64,000 nucleotides of DNA, from positions 611,536 through 675,535 of the forward strand of contig NZ_JARPUQ010000002.1 of NCBI RefSeq assembly GCF_029537735.1, written 5' to 3'. Under the pieces are notes generated by a model. The model saw only the letters and a program-made list of their open reading frames with translations, was not told the DNA's origin and did no database searches. Each line of letters begins with the position of its first letter. Within the stretch, counting starts at the first letter, position 1. This DNA comes from Robiginitalea aestuariiviva. GTDB lineage: Bacteria > Bacteroidota > Bacteroidia > Flavobacteriales > Flavobacteriaceae. Of this stretch, positions 17,666 to 25,638 are shown piece by piece. The position numbers were made by a program, and so were the translations under genes.

Positions 17666-18160
17666 TTACGGATTGAGAATGGTTCTTAGTTTGGTTTTGA
17701 TGCGATTCATCTTCACCCGGGCGTTTACTTCGGTAATCCCCAGGGTTTCCGATATTTCGCTATAGCCCTTGTCTTCCAGGTAGAGAAAGACCAGGGCCTT
17801 GTCTATGTCTCCCAGTTCCCTGATGGCGTCATACATCAGTTTAAGCTGCCGCTCTTCCGTGGGGTCATACTGTTCTGCGCGGATGCGGTATACCACCGTA
17901 TCAAAATCCTGGGTTTTGGGCTGCTTTTTAGACCGCCGGTACAGGGTAATGGCCGTGTTAAGGGCCACCCGGTACATCCAGGTGCTGAACTTGGAATCCC
18001 CCCGGAATTTCGGGTAGGCCTTCCAGAGTTGGATGGCAATCTCCTGAAACAGGTCGTTGTGGGCTTCCGGGTTGTTCGTATACAGGCTGCAGACCTTGTG
18101 TACGATATTCTGGTTGCTTTCCAGCAGGGAAACGAATTGATGTTCGAGTTCCTTCTTCAC
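17666..18160 (-). CDS. RNA polymerase ECF sigma factor
   Basis: The 164 residues contain sigma region 2 (about 25-92, with DLFQEIAIQLWKAYPKFRG and the DNA-melting segment FSTWMYRVALNTA) and region 4 (about 110-160, helix-turn-helix around YSEISETLGITEVNARVKM). The start is GTG at 18160 followed by KKELEHQF; no ATG lies in a suitable place. It probably directs RNA polymerase to a regulon that includes the downstream membrane gene. No target promoter can be named from this window. Confidence 0.92.
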   Translation of the reverse strand: MKKELEHQFVSLLESNQNIVHKVCSLYTNNPEAHNDLFQEIAIQLWKAYPKFRGDSKFSTWMYRVALNTAITLYRRSKKQPKTQDFDTVVYRIRAEQYDPTEERQLKLMYDAIRELGDIDKALVFLYLEDKGYSEISETLGITEVNARVKMNRIKTKLRTILNP

Positions 18161-18219
18161 GCGGGGTTGGAGGTTGTGCCTATAAGTAGCCCGGGGGTGA
18201 CTTTCGTTACAGTCGGATG

Positions 18220-18244
18220 AAAAAAAGGGGGGGCATGCCCCCCC
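18220..18244 (-). terminator. Rho-independent terminator of the M20D hydrolase gene
   Basis: Seven G and seven C bases (18227-18233 and 18238-18244) form a perfect stem with a CATG loop. On the minus strand it is followed by seven T bases (18220-18226). It lies about 20 bases after the stop codon of the leftward gene at 18264. Confidence 0.88.
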
Positions 18245-18263
18245 GTAAAGGTATTATTTCGGG

Positions 18264-19673
18264 TCAGTTCCGGTAATCCAGGGCAGGTGCCCGGTCCCCC
18301 AAAAGGGATTCATACCGGAAGTCAGGGCCCCTGCGGTTTTCGAATTCCATCCGGGCCTGGGTCAGGATTTCCGGTTGGGACAACAATTCGATGGCTGTCC
18401 GGGCCAGGGTTTTGGCGGCAATCATCATCCCTTTAGTACCAATACTGGTGCCCCCGGCGGCCACGGCCTGCCAGCTGTGTGCCGGGGTTCCGGGTACCCA
18501 GGTGGCGGCGCGCAGGCCCACGGTAGGCACCACAAAACTCACATCCCCCACATCCGTAGAGCCGAATGCCCGGCTCTCTTCCCGGAACGGGGCTACGGAA
18601 GCCGCGGTTGCCTCGTCCAGTTCAATGCCCATGGAGGCCGCAATTTTTTCGGCAAAGGCCTTTTCCTCCGGGGTATAGGTCATCCCGCCCACCTCGGATA
18701 GGGTCTGGTGCATGACCTTTTGCAGGGTCACATTGGGGAGGGTTTCGTAAACCCCGTTGATCAATTCGTACTCCATGCGGGTGCCTGTACCCAGGGCAGC
18801 CCCTTCGCCGGCCTTTACAATGCGGTCAAAAACTTCCCGGACCACTTCGCGGGTGTTGTGGCGGGCGTAATAGTATACTTCTGCAAAATCGGGCACCACG
18901 TTGGGGGCTTTCCCCCCGTCGGTTATCACATAGTGGATCCGGGTTTCCTGGGGGATGTGCTCCCGCATCAGGTTCACCATCATGTTCATGGCTTCCACCC
19001 CGTCCAGAGCGGAACGCCCCCGTTCCGGGGCGGCTGCCGCATGGGCGGAAACCCCATAAAACCGGAACTTGGCAGATTTGTTGGCCAGGGAAGCCCCGGC
19101 GCTGGCCCCGTTGGCGGCGCCCGGGTGCCAGTGCAGCACGGCGTCCAGCTGGTCAAAAAGGCCGGCTCGGGTCATGTAGACTTTACCGCCCCCGCCTTCT
19201 TCGGCCGGGCAACCGTAAAAGCGCACCGTTCCGGCTTTCCCGCTGGAGATCAACCAATCCTTCACCGCAATGGCTGCGGCGGCGGAAGCCGTGCCGAACA
19301 AATGGTGGCCACAGGCGTGCCCGGCTACGCCTCCGGCGGATTTCTTCTCGGGCAGCGCCTGCTGGGAAAGCCCCGGCAGGGCATCGTACTCGCCCAGGAT
19401 GCCGATTACCGGACCCCCGCTACCGTATTCGGCCATAAAAGCGGTGGGTATCCCGGCTATGCCCGTTTCAATCCGGAAGCCCGCGTCCTTCAGGGTCTGT
19501 TGCAACAGGGCGGAACTCTTTTCCTCCTGGTATCCCATTTCTGCCCAGTCCCAGATCTGCAGGGCAATGTCTGCATACTTCCCGGCTTTGGCATCCAGCC
19601 CGCTCAGGGCCTTGTCCTGGGCGTGCAGCGCCAGGGTGCACAGGGCCAGGCCAAAAGTGTAGATTCGTTTCAT
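18264..19673 (-). CDS. Exported M20D amidohydrolase, AbgB-like
   Basis: The 469-residue product starts with a Sec signal (MKRIYTFGLALCTLALHAQ) and carries M20D metal motifs: AGHACGHHLFG, CPAEEGGGGK, HWHPG and a late PAHSWQ. It is closest in form to the p-aminobenzoyl-glutamate hydrolase subunit B and amino-acid N-acyl hydrolase group. It would cleave amide-linked acyl amino acids or peptides in the periplasm. The ATG at 19673 is preferred to a start at 19727 because the promoter elements lie between the two. Confidence 0.86.
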   Translation of the reverse strand: MKRIYTFGLALCTLALHAQDKALSGLDAKAGKYADIALQIWDWAEMGYQEEKSSALLQQTLKDAGFRIETGIAGIPTAFMAEYGSGGPVIGILGEYDALPGLSQQALPEKKSAGGVAGHACGHHLFGTASAAAAIAVKDWLISSGKAGTVRFYGCPAEEGGGGKVYMTRAGLFDQLDAVLHWHPGAANGASAGASLANKSAKFRFYGVSAHAAAAPERGRSALDGVEAMNMMVNLMREHIPQETRIHYVITDGGKAPNVVPDFAEVYYYARHNTREVVREVFDRIVKAGEGAALGTGTRMEYELINGVYETLPNVTLQKVMHQTLSEVGGMTYTPEEKAFAEKIAASMGIELDEATAASVAPFREESRAFGSTDVGDVSFVVPTVGLRAATWVPGTPAHSWQAVAAGGTSIGTKGMMIAAKTLARTAIELLSQPEILTQARMEFENRRGPDFRYESLLGDRAPALDYRN

Positions 19674-19697
19674 TTCGGATGTTGGTTTTGGATTCCT

Positions 19698-19727
19698 TAA
19701 AGATACAAACCCGCCCGGGTTATACAA
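19698..19727 (-). promoter_or_regulatory. Promoter of the M20D hydrolase gene
   Basis: On the minus strand, TTG (19725-19727) is followed after exactly 19 bases by TATCTTTA (19698-19705), one mismatch from the Bacteroidota TTG-N19-TAnnTTTG pattern. Transcription would start near 19692, about 20 bases before the ATG at 19673. This placement excludes the longer upstream start. Confidence 0.6.
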
Positions 19728-19756
19728 GCCCCGGAAGGGCTTCGTGGCACACCCCC

Positions 19757-20659
19757 TTACAGGGATTTCCGGGGGTGGTACCGCTCCACAACCTCGGTGA
19801 GGTGGCCCCGGTCCATATGCATGTACACCTCGGTGGTGGTGATGCTCTCGTGCCCCAGCATTTGCTGGATGGCCCGGATATCCGCCCCGTTTTGCAGCAG
19901 GTGGGTGGCAAAGGAGTGGCGGAAGGTGTGCGGGCTTACCTTTTTCCCGATCCCGCTGCGGGCAGCCAGGTCACGTACCACGGTAAAAATCATGGCCCGG
20001 GTCAGGCGCTTGCCCCTCCGGTTCAGGAAGACCTGGTCCTCATGGCCCTTCTCCGGGCGCCAGTGGGGGCGGATTTCCCGCAGGTAGCGCTCCAGGCAGC
20101 GGATGTTGTGTCCTCCTATGGGCACCAGTCGCTCCTTGCTGCCCTTGCCGGTGACTTTGATAAAGCCTTCCTCAAAAAACAGGTCGCTCAGGCGGAGGTC
20201 CAGTAATTCGGAAACCCGAAGCCCACAGCCGTACAGGGTCTCCACGATGGCCAGGTTCCGCTCTCCCTCCGGTTTGGACCGGTCTATGGCGGCAATCATC
20301 CGGTCGATATCCGCCACGCTTAGCGTATCCGGGAGTTTCCGGCCAATCTTGGGGGATTCGATCCATTCCATGGGGTTGTCTTCCCGGTATTTTTCAAAAA
20401 GGAGGTAATCGAAAAACCCGCGCAGCCCGGAAATGACCCGGGCCTGGGAGCGGGCCTGCAGCCGGCTGCCCAGCTCGTGGACGAACCCTTCCAGGTGGTG
20501 GCGGGTGGTCTCCAGCGGGCCTACTGCAGGTTCCAGGCTGCAGGCGTAGTCGGCCAGCTTCCGTACATCGCGCCGGTAGTTGCTTACCGAATGCTCGGAG
20601 AGGCCCCGTTCCAGGCGGAGGTAATGGATATAATCGGCTATGGCCTGTTCCCACTTCAC
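19757..20659 (-). CDS. xerD: Tyrosine recombinase XerD
   Basis: The 300-residue protein has the SAM-like N-terminal domain (1-95) and the catalytic domain with every active residue at the positions known from E. coli XerD: R148 in GCGLRVSELL, K172 in GKGSKER, H244 and R247 in PHTFRHSF, H270 in LGHESI and the nucleophile Y279. It resolves chromosome dimers at dif with its partner recombinase and FtsK. The start is GTG at 20659 followed by KWEQAIADY, matching relatives. It neighbours aroQ, as in many Flavobacteriaceae, with a small barrel gene in between. Confidence 0.94.
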   Translation of the reverse strand: MKWEQAIADYIHYLRLERGLSEHSVSNYRRDVRKLADYACSLEPAVGPLETTRHHLEGFVHELGSRLQARSQARVISGLRGFFDYLLFEKYREDNPMEWIESPKIGRKLPDTLSVADIDRMIAAIDRSKPEGERNLAIVETLYGCGLRVSELLDLRLSDLFFEEGFIKVTGKGSKERLVPIGGHNIRCLERYLREIRPHWRPEKGHEDQVFLNRRGKRLTRAMIFTVVRDLAARSGIGKKVSPHTFRHSFATHLLQNGADIRAIQQMLGHESITTTEVYMHMDRGHLTEVVERYHPRKSL

Positions 20660-20781
20660 CTGGTAAAGATAGCCGAATAGTTCTGTGCGAGGAAAAGGAA
20701 GAGATACCTGTAATCGCAGGTGGTGTAGGTGAAACCTGTCAGAAAAAATACTACCTTAGAAGTATCACTAAAACAATAAAT

Positions 20782-21297
20782 ATGAGACGTATTGTATTGA
20801 CTGTCATGGCCCTGCTGGGCCTGACTGCCGGGGTTCAGGCCCAGGACATCGATTTTGGGATTACCGCCGGGTACCTGAATGCCCGTGGCAGTATCAAGTC
20901 GGACGGCGTAACCATTTCTGCGGATGAATCCGGGATTTACGGGGGGCTGGTTGCCGAATTTTCCGTGGGCAACAAGGTGGGCCTGCAGCCCGAATTGCTC
21001 TATGCCAGCATCGATGGCAGCGACGGTATCCTGCTGCCGGTCCTCTTTGAATTCGGGATTGCGCCCAAACTGAACTTGCAGGCCGGACCGCAGTTTGTCT
21101 TCTCCCTGGAGGACGTACCGGAAGATTTTACCGGGGTGGAGTTTGACCTGGCCGGTGGAATTGGCCTGGACATTACGGAAGCCTTTTTTGCCGAGGCGCG
21201 GTACACCTTCCAGCTGAATAATTCCTATACCGGCCCTGAGGATGTAAAAGTCCGGGGGAATTACCTGTCGGTGGGTATCGGCTACAAATTTTTCTGA
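20782..21297 (+). CDS. Small outer-membrane beta-barrel protein
   Basis: The 171 residues have a Sec signal (about 1-20, ending VQAQ) and then alternating strands ending with an aromatic-terminated strand GIGYKFF, the usual outer-membrane barrel C-terminus. It resembles the porin/OmpA-like barrel proteins of Bacteroidota, with about eight strands. Its specific job is unknown. A strong terminator follows, so it is a single-gene unit. Upstream, TACCTTAG at about 20752 is a poor -7 match only. Confidence 0.78.
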   Translation: MRRIVLTVMALLGLTAGVQAQDIDFGITAGYLNARGSIKSDGVTISADESGIYGGLVAEFSVGNKVGLQPELLYASIDGSDGILLPVLFEFGIAPKLNLQAGPQFVFSLEDVPEDFTGVEFDLAGGIGLDITEAFFAEARYTFQLNNSYTGPEDVKVRGNYLSVGIGYKFF

Positions 21298-21319
21298 ACC
21301 CTTTCAGATAGCAGAGAAG

Positions 21320-21346
21320 CGGGGGCCGGGCGCCCCCGTTTTTTTT
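21320..21346 (+). terminator. Rho-independent terminator after the barrel gene
   Basis: CGGGGGC (21320-21326) pairs perfectly with GCCCCCG (21332-21338) around a 5-base loop and is followed by eight T bases. It ends the transcript of the gene stopping at 21297. Confidence 0.9.
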
Positions 21347-21395
21347 ACCTGGCCGGCAGGGACCCGGCTGGGCTTAATTTCTTAGTTTTATGCCC

Positions 21396-21812
21396 ATGAA
21401 GCTGATCATCATCAACGGCCCCAACCTGAACCTGCTCGGCAAACGCGAACCGGAGGTGTACGGCAAGCAGACTTTCGAAGACTATTTCCGGGGGTTGCAG
21501 CTGCAATTCCGGGAGGTGCAACTGGAGTATTTCCAGTCCAATATAGAGGGCGAACTGATTTCCAAAATCCAGGAGGTCGGGTTTACCTACGATGGTATTA
21601 TCCTGAATGCAGCCGCCTATACCCATACTTCAGTAGGCCTGGGGGATGCCGTTAAAGCGGTAGACACCCCTGTAGTGGAGGTGCACATTTCCAATGTAGC
21701 TGCCAGGGAGCCCTTCCGCCACGAATCCTATATTTCCGCAGGGGCCCGCGGGGTCATCTTCGGTTTCGGGTTACAGGGGTACGACCTGGCTATCCGGAGC
21801 TTTCTGGACTAA
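21396..21812 (+). CDS. aroQ: Type II 3-dehydroquinate dehydratase
   Basis: This 138-residue enzyme converts 3-dehydroquinate to 3-dehydroshikimate in the shikimate pathway. Seen are the opening KLIIINGPNLNLLGKREP, catalytic Tyr 22 in EVYG, NAAAYTHTSVGLGDA (71-85), His 97 in VEVHISN and the terminal AREPFRHES region. Relatives begin at MKLIIINGPN, so the ATG at 21396 is preferred; another ATG two codons earlier (21390) is equally possible. The 3-prime end overlaps the convergent DUF3817 gene by 23 bases. Confidence 0.94.
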   Translation: MKLIIINGPNLNLLGKREPEVYGKQTFEDYFRGLQLQFREVQLEYFQSNIEGELISKIQEVGFTYDGIILNAAAYTHTSVGLGDAVKAVDTPVVEVHISNVAAREPFRHESYISAGARGVIFGFGLQGYDLAIRSFLD

Positions 21813-22086
21813 GATCCCGTAGCCAGCGGCGTTCTACATAAAAAGTGCCAAAAGGCAGCAGGGAGGCGATTACCAGATAGGCCAGACGTCCAAAGCCCCA
21901 TTTCCGCTGCCACCACACCCAGGCGGCCAGCAGCAGGTACCCGATAAACAAAACCCCGTGGGCATACCCTATATAGATATTGGGTTCGGCTATACCGGCC
22001 CAGTATTTCAGGGGCATACTCAGGGCAAAGAGCAACAGGTAACTGATGCCCTCCAGGATGGCTATTCCTCTGAAGATGGGGAGCAT
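21790..22086 (-). CDS. DUF3817 family small membrane protein
   Basis: The 98 residues form three hydrophobic helices with the family signature EGISYLLLFALSMPLKYW near the start and an AHGVLF segment near the middle. DUF3817 proteins are small integral membrane proteins of unknown function, sometimes fused to transporters. It lies 13 bases after lpdA on the same strand and shares its last 23 bases with aroQ on the opposite strand. Confidence 0.82.
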   Translation of the reverse strand: MLPIFRGIAILEGISYLLLFALSMPLKYWAGIAEPNIYIGYAHGVLFIGYLLLAAWVWWQRKWGFGRLAYLVIASLLPFGTFYVERRWLRDLSPESSG

Positions 22087-22099
22087 TCCTTGAGAAAGG

Positions 22100-23491
22100 T
22101 TACAGGTGGATCACTTCGTCGTAGGCAGCAGCCACGGCCTCCATTACGGCTTCGCTCATGGTCGGGTGCGGGTGTACGGCCTTCAGGATTTCGTGCCCGG
22201 TGGTTTCCAGTTTACGGCCTACCACCGCCTCGGCAATCATATCCGTTACGCCGGCGCCGATCATATGGCAGCCCAGCCATTCCCCGTATTTGGCGTCAAA
22301 AATCACCTTGACAAACCCGTCTGCATTCCCTGCAGCCTTGGCTTTCCCGCTTGCGGAGAAGGGGAATTTCCCCACCTTGATCTCATAGCCGGCTTCCCGG
22401 GCTTTTTTCTCCGTCATCCCCACGGAAGCTACCTCAGGCATACAGTAGGTACACCCGGGAATGTTGCCGTAATCCAGGGGTTCCACATGCATCCCGGCCA
22501 GTTTTTCCACGCAGAGGATACCCTCGGCAGAGGCCACGTGCGCCAGGGCCGGGCCGGGGGTTACGTCCCCGATGGCGTAGTACCCGGGGATGTTGGTTTG
22601 GTAGTAGTCGTTTACCAGGATTTTGTCGCGGTCCGTGGCAATGCCCACGTTCTCGAGCCCGATATTTTCAATGTTGGTCTTGATGCCTACCGCCGAAAGC
22701 ACGATGTCCGCTTCCAGGATTTCTTCCCCTTTCTGGGTTTTCACGGTGGCCTTCACCCCGGCACCGGAGGTATCTACCCCGGTTACCTCGGCGGAGGTCA
22801 TGATTTTTACGCCCGCCTTTTTAAAGCTGCGCTCCAGTTGCTTGGAGACCTCTTCGTCCTCTACAGGGACAATGTTGGGCATGAATTCCACCACAGTCAC
22901 CTCCGTGCCCATGGCGTTGTAGAAGTAGGCAAATTCGATGCCGATGGCACCGCTGCCTACCACGATCATTTTCTTAGGTTGGGATTCCAGGGTCATCGCT
23001 TCCCGGTATCCGATAATCTTTTTGCCGTCCTGGGGCAGGCTGGGCAGTTCCCGGCTGCGGGCCCCGGTAGCAATGATGATGTGCTGGGCGCCGTATTCGG
23101 TTTCCTTGCCGTCGGCCGCTTTTACGCTGATTTTTTTCCCGGGTTTCAGGGTCCCGTATCCCTGGATCACCTCAATCTTGTTCTTTTTCATCAGGAACTG
23201 TACCCCTTTGCTCATGCCTTCGGCCACGCCCCGGCTGCGCTTCACCACGGCGTCAAAGTCCTTGTCCGCCCCTTCCACTTTCAGGCCGTAGTCTCCGGCG
23301 TGTTGCAGGTATTCGAACACCTGTGCAGATTTCAGCAGCGCCTTGGTGGGGATACAACCCCAGTTCAGGCATACCCCGCCCAGGCTTTCCTTTTCGACAA
23401 TAGCGGTCTTGAATCCCAGTTGCGAGGCCCGAATGGCCGTTACATAGCCCCCGGGGCCGCTTCCCAAAACAATGATGTCAAAGGTATTCAT
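22100..23491 (-). CDS. lpdA: Dihydrolipoyl dehydrogenase (E3)
   Basis: The 463-residue flavoprotein reoxidises dihydrolipoamide in the pyruvate, 2-oxoglutarate or branched-chain dehydrogenase complexes. It shows the FAD GxGxxG (GSGPGG, 10-15), the redox disulfide C41/C46 in GGVCLNWGCIPTK, the NAD GSGAIGIEF motif and the catalytic pair H442/E447 in HPHPTMSE. The ATG at 23491 is chosen over a longer frame starting at 23539 because relatives start at the FAD fold and a -7 promoter element lies between the two positions. Confidence 0.95.
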   Translation of the reverse strand: MNTFDIIVLGSGPGGYVTAIRASQLGFKTAIVEKESLGGVCLNWGCIPTKALLKSAQVFEYLQHAGDYGLKVEGADKDFDAVVKRSRGVAEGMSKGVQFLMKKNKIEVIQGYGTLKPGKKISVKAADGKETEYGAQHIIIATGARSRELPSLPQDGKKIIGYREAMTLESQPKKMIVVGSGAIGIEFAYFYNAMGTEVTVVEFMPNIVPVEDEEVSKQLERSFKKAGVKIMTSAEVTGVDTSGAGVKATVKTQKGEEILEADIVLSAVGIKTNIENIGLENVGIATDRDKILVNDYYQTNIPGYYAIGDVTPGPALAHVASAEGILCVEKLAGMHVEPLDYGNIPGCTYCMPEVASVGMTEKKAREAGYEIKVGKFPFSASGKAKAAGNADGFVKVIFDAKYGEWLGCHMIGAGVTDMIAEAVVGRKLETTGHEILKAVHPHPTMSEAVMEAVAAAYDEVIHL

Positions 23492-23519
23492 AGGTGATCT
23501 GTTTCTCGATTTTGCCCCG

Positions 23520-23527
23520 CAAAGGTA
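23520..23527 (-). promoter_or_regulatory. -7 element of lpdA
   Basis: The minus strand reads TACCTTTG, a perfect match to TAnnTTTG, 29 bases before the lpdA ATG. A TTG at the right spacing upstream is not visible. The position argues against the longer lpdA start. Confidence 0.5.
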
Positions 23528-23602
23528 CGAAACACGCACGAAAAACGGCGGGGGTTTACGGCCCGGGCCTAAGGGGGGTGAAAGGGGTTGGTTCTGTTGG
23601 GG

Positions 23603-24142
23603 TTAAGCCTGGTCTCTAGGTCCCATCATGCGGCGGTTAAAGGCCTCGCTTTGCCCCGGGGGGATACTTAAGGGTTGCCAGGACTCTCCCAGCAACCATT
23701 TCCCCAGGTAAATTAATTGGCCCACGTGGGAGGCGTAATGGGCCAGCTGGCGCGTTACGGCAGCCTCAGGGCTATGGGCCTGCCCACGGATATGCAGGCG
23801 GGTTTCCGGCGGCAGGCCCTCCAGTTGGTCCAGGGCTTCGAACAAACACTCCCAACCGGCCTCCCACCGGGCCATCAGGACCTTCCGGTCCTGGGCGGGT
23901 TCCCGGAATTCCGACTCCCGGTTCCGCCAGGGTTTTTCCCCGTCCTCTTCCAGGAAACGGGTCCAGCGGCTGAGCATATTGCCCGCCAGGTGTTGCACGA
24001 TAACGGCAGCACTGTTGGAACCCGGCCCGGGGGAGGCAAACAGCTGCGCATCGCTCAGCTGGGACAGGGCCCGGTCGCCCAGGTCCTTGTAGCGCTGGAA
24101 TTCGGTCCTTGCGCTGGGAATAAAGCCCTGGGTGAGGTTCAT
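23603..24142 (-). CDS. DUF1572/DinB-superfamily protein
   Basis: The 179-residue protein has the four-helix DinB fold features of DUF1572: VQHLAGNMLSRWTRFL near 50-65 and HYASHVGQLIYLGK near 135-148. The three histidines can form the usual metal site. Members are thought to be metal-dependent thiol transferases or are uncharacterised. Its ATG overlaps the msrB stop codon as ATGA, so it is translated with msrB; a shared role in thiol or redox chemistry would be plausible but is not shown. Confidence 0.8.
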   Translation of the reverse strand: MNLTQGFIPSARTEFQRYKDLGDRALSQLSDAQLFASPGPGSNSAAVIVQHLAGNMLSRWTRFLEEDGEKPWRNRESEFREPAQDRKVLMARWEAGWECLFEALDQLEGLPPETRLHIRGQAHSPEAAVTRQLAHYASHVGQLIYLGKWLLGESWQPLSIPPGQSEAFNRRMMGPRDQA

Positions 24143-24636
24143 TTTTCTGCCGGGACAAAGTTCAGGGCAGCCCCGTTGATGCAGTGGCGCATCCCGGTGG
24201 TCTGCCGCGGGCCGTCTTCGAAGACGTGCCCCAGGTGCCCCCCGCAGGTGGCGCAGTGTTCCTCCACCCGCCGCATGCCATAGGTGGTATCGATGCTGTA
24301 GGCCACGTTGCCTTCAATTTCACGGTCGAAGCTGGGCCAGCCCGTGCCGGAATCGAATTTATGGGCGCTCTCAAAAACCGGGGTGCCGCAGCCGGCGCAC
24401 ACATAGGTGCCGTCTTCTTTGTTGTACAGCAGGTCGCTGCTCCCGGCATTTTCCGTGCCGGCCTTGCGCAGGATGTAGTATTCCAGGGGGGTAAGCTGGG
24501 CCTTCCACTGGGCATCCGTCTTGTTTACGGCAAATTCGGCCTCGCTTTCCTGTGGGTTTGCGGGCTTCTGGGAGTGGCCCTGGCAGGCAAAAAGCAGCAC
24601 GCCCAGGGCGGCCATCATAAGCTGTTTCATAACCAT
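24139..24636 (-). CDS. msrB: Peptide-methionine (R)-S-oxide reductase, lipoprotein
   Basis: The 165-residue product reduces methionine-R-sulfoxide in oxidised proteins. It has the zinc-binding pairs C80/C83 (CAGCG) and C128/C131 (CATCGGH) and the catalytic Cys 152 in RHCINGAALNF. A lipobox (LLFAC, Cys 18) implies it is anchored to the periplasmic side of a membrane rather than cytoplasmic. ATG codons at 24636 and 24630 both fit the signal; the second gives the more usual MKQL start. Confidence 0.93.
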   Translation of the reverse strand: MVMKQLMMAALGVLLFACQGHSQKPANPQESEAEFAVNKTDAQWKAQLTPLEYYILRKAGTENAGSSDLLYNKEDGTYVCAGCGTPVFESAHKFDSGTGWPSFDREIEGNVAYSIDTTYGMRRVEEHCATCGGHLGHVFEDGPRQTTGMRHCINGAALNFVPAEK

Positions 24637-24674
24637 TTTTTTAGCATTAGTCCGTTGGGAGAGGCTGTTCCTTT

Positions 24675-24682
24675 CAAAAATA
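24675..24682 (-). promoter_or_regulatory. -7 element of msrB
   Basis: The minus strand reads TATTTTTG, a perfect TAnnTTTG, 38 bases upstream of the msrB ATG and just after the terminator of the preceding gene. No convincing -33 TTG is seen. Confidence 0.45.
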
Positions 24683-24693
24683 GGGGAAAACGC

Positions 24694-24722
24694 AAAAACC
24701 CACTGCCGGGGCAGCGGGTTTT
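24694..24722 (-). terminator. Rho-independent terminator of the collagen-like lipoprotein gene
   Basis: On the minus strand AAAACCCGCTGCC pairs with GGCAGTGGGTTTT across a CC loop, with one G-U pair. The stem runs into a T-tract of five, then GCGTTTT. It lies 21 bases after the stop codon at 24744. Confidence 0.85.
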
Positions 24723-24743
24723 GACAACACTTTAACGCTCGGT

Positions 24744-25307
24744 TTACTGCTGGATGCGGGGAATGGTTTGTTCCTTCACGCCCAGGTAATCGAGCACGGA
24801 CTGCATATTGGAAACGTCCACTTTGCCGCCCAGGCCGTCGGCCGGGAGGATGGCAATCCGGAAAATCTGGTTGTCCGTATCCCCGGGGCTCAGGGTAGCC
24901 AGGTCAAAGTCCGACTCCAGGAAGATACTCACGTCCAGAAAGGTATGGTCGTAATTGTACTGCAGGATGCCCTGGTCCAGCAGGCGCGTTTGCGGGAGCA
25001 GGCGCCATACATCTATGGGAGCACCCCCGTTGGGCTCGTCCACCGCTTCCCAGCGGATGTATACCAGCACCACATCGGTCTCAAAGACCTCCAGGCCCGG
25101 GGCATCTTCGGAAAATACAGAGAACAGGGAGTAGTCGTTGCCCGGGGTAAAGTCTCCGACAATGTCGTAGACGCTGCCCAGGATGTTTACGCCGTCTGCC
25201 CCGTCAAGGCCGTCACGGCCGTCAAAGCCGGGAGGGCCTGCCGGGCCTTCGCAGGACAGGGTGGTCAGGGAAATGAGAATCACGAGGAAGGTGCTGAATG
25301 TTTTCAT
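24744..25307 (-). CDS. Lipoprotein with short collagen-like Gly-X-Y stretch
   Basis: The 187 residues begin with a lipoprotein signal (LTTLSC, Cys about 19). Immediately after comes a Gly-X-Y run of six triplets (GPAGPPGFDGRDGLDGADG), then a roughly 145-residue beta-rich domain without a recognised family. Such collagen-like lipoproteins are frequent in Bacteroidota and sit on the cell surface or periplasmic face. The function is unknown. It is monocistronic, with its own terminator. Confidence 0.75.
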   Translation of the reverse strand: MKTFSTFLVILISLTTLSCEGPAGPPGFDGRDGLDGADGVNILGSVYDIVGDFTPGNDYSLFSVFSEDAPGLEVFETDVVLVYIRWEAVDEPNGGAPIDVWRLLPQTRLLDQGILQYNYDHTFLDVSIFLESDFDLATLSPGDTDNQIFRIAILPADGLGGKVDVSNMQSVLDYLGVKEQTIPRIQQ

Positions 25308-25638
25308 AAGGGTTTGTTTTTAACTCCCGGGGGCGGCCCGGGATGGTATTTTCGGATATCCGTTTCAAAAAGCGTTCCAAAAATGCGATGCCGGCCCCTG
25401 AATCCGGTAAACATCCCTTGGCGCTGTCTTTTGGTTGTAGCCTTAAAACATCCTGAGAGCAAAAGATTTGGCCGCTTCCAGGAGGCTTTTAGGGCCGTGG
25501 CTGCCCGAAGGTTTTTTGGTACAAATATTCACAACGTTACAGCCCCAGTGCCCGTTTGGGCAGCGGATATTTCGGACGTCTCATTGGCTGAAATGTGGAA
25601 TAATGGCTACATTTAGGGCGCTATCAACTCTATACCCT
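25308..25638. other. Intergenic region between divergent transcription units
   Basis: This 331-base gap separates the leftward lipoprotein gene from glgE. I see no gene, RNA or repeat in it. An open frame in phase with glgE extends back to 25468, but its sequence looks non-conserved. The only signal I can support is the candidate glgE promoter at 25584-25615. Confidence 0.6.
25584..25615 (+). promoter_or_regulatory. Candidate promoter of glgE
   Basis: TTG (25584-25586) is separated by 21 bases from TACATTTA (25608-25615), one mismatch from TAnnTTTG. It would place the transcription start near 25621, about 18 bases before the glgE ATG. Confidence 0.38.

Noticed and set aside
19757-20659. XerD as the integrase of a mobile element
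   Set aside because: Active-site residues match housekeeping XerD at the same positions and no attachment repeats or element genes surround it.
25468-25638. Extended N-terminus for GlgE
   Set aside because: Sequence is not conserved and the candidate promoter lies inside it.
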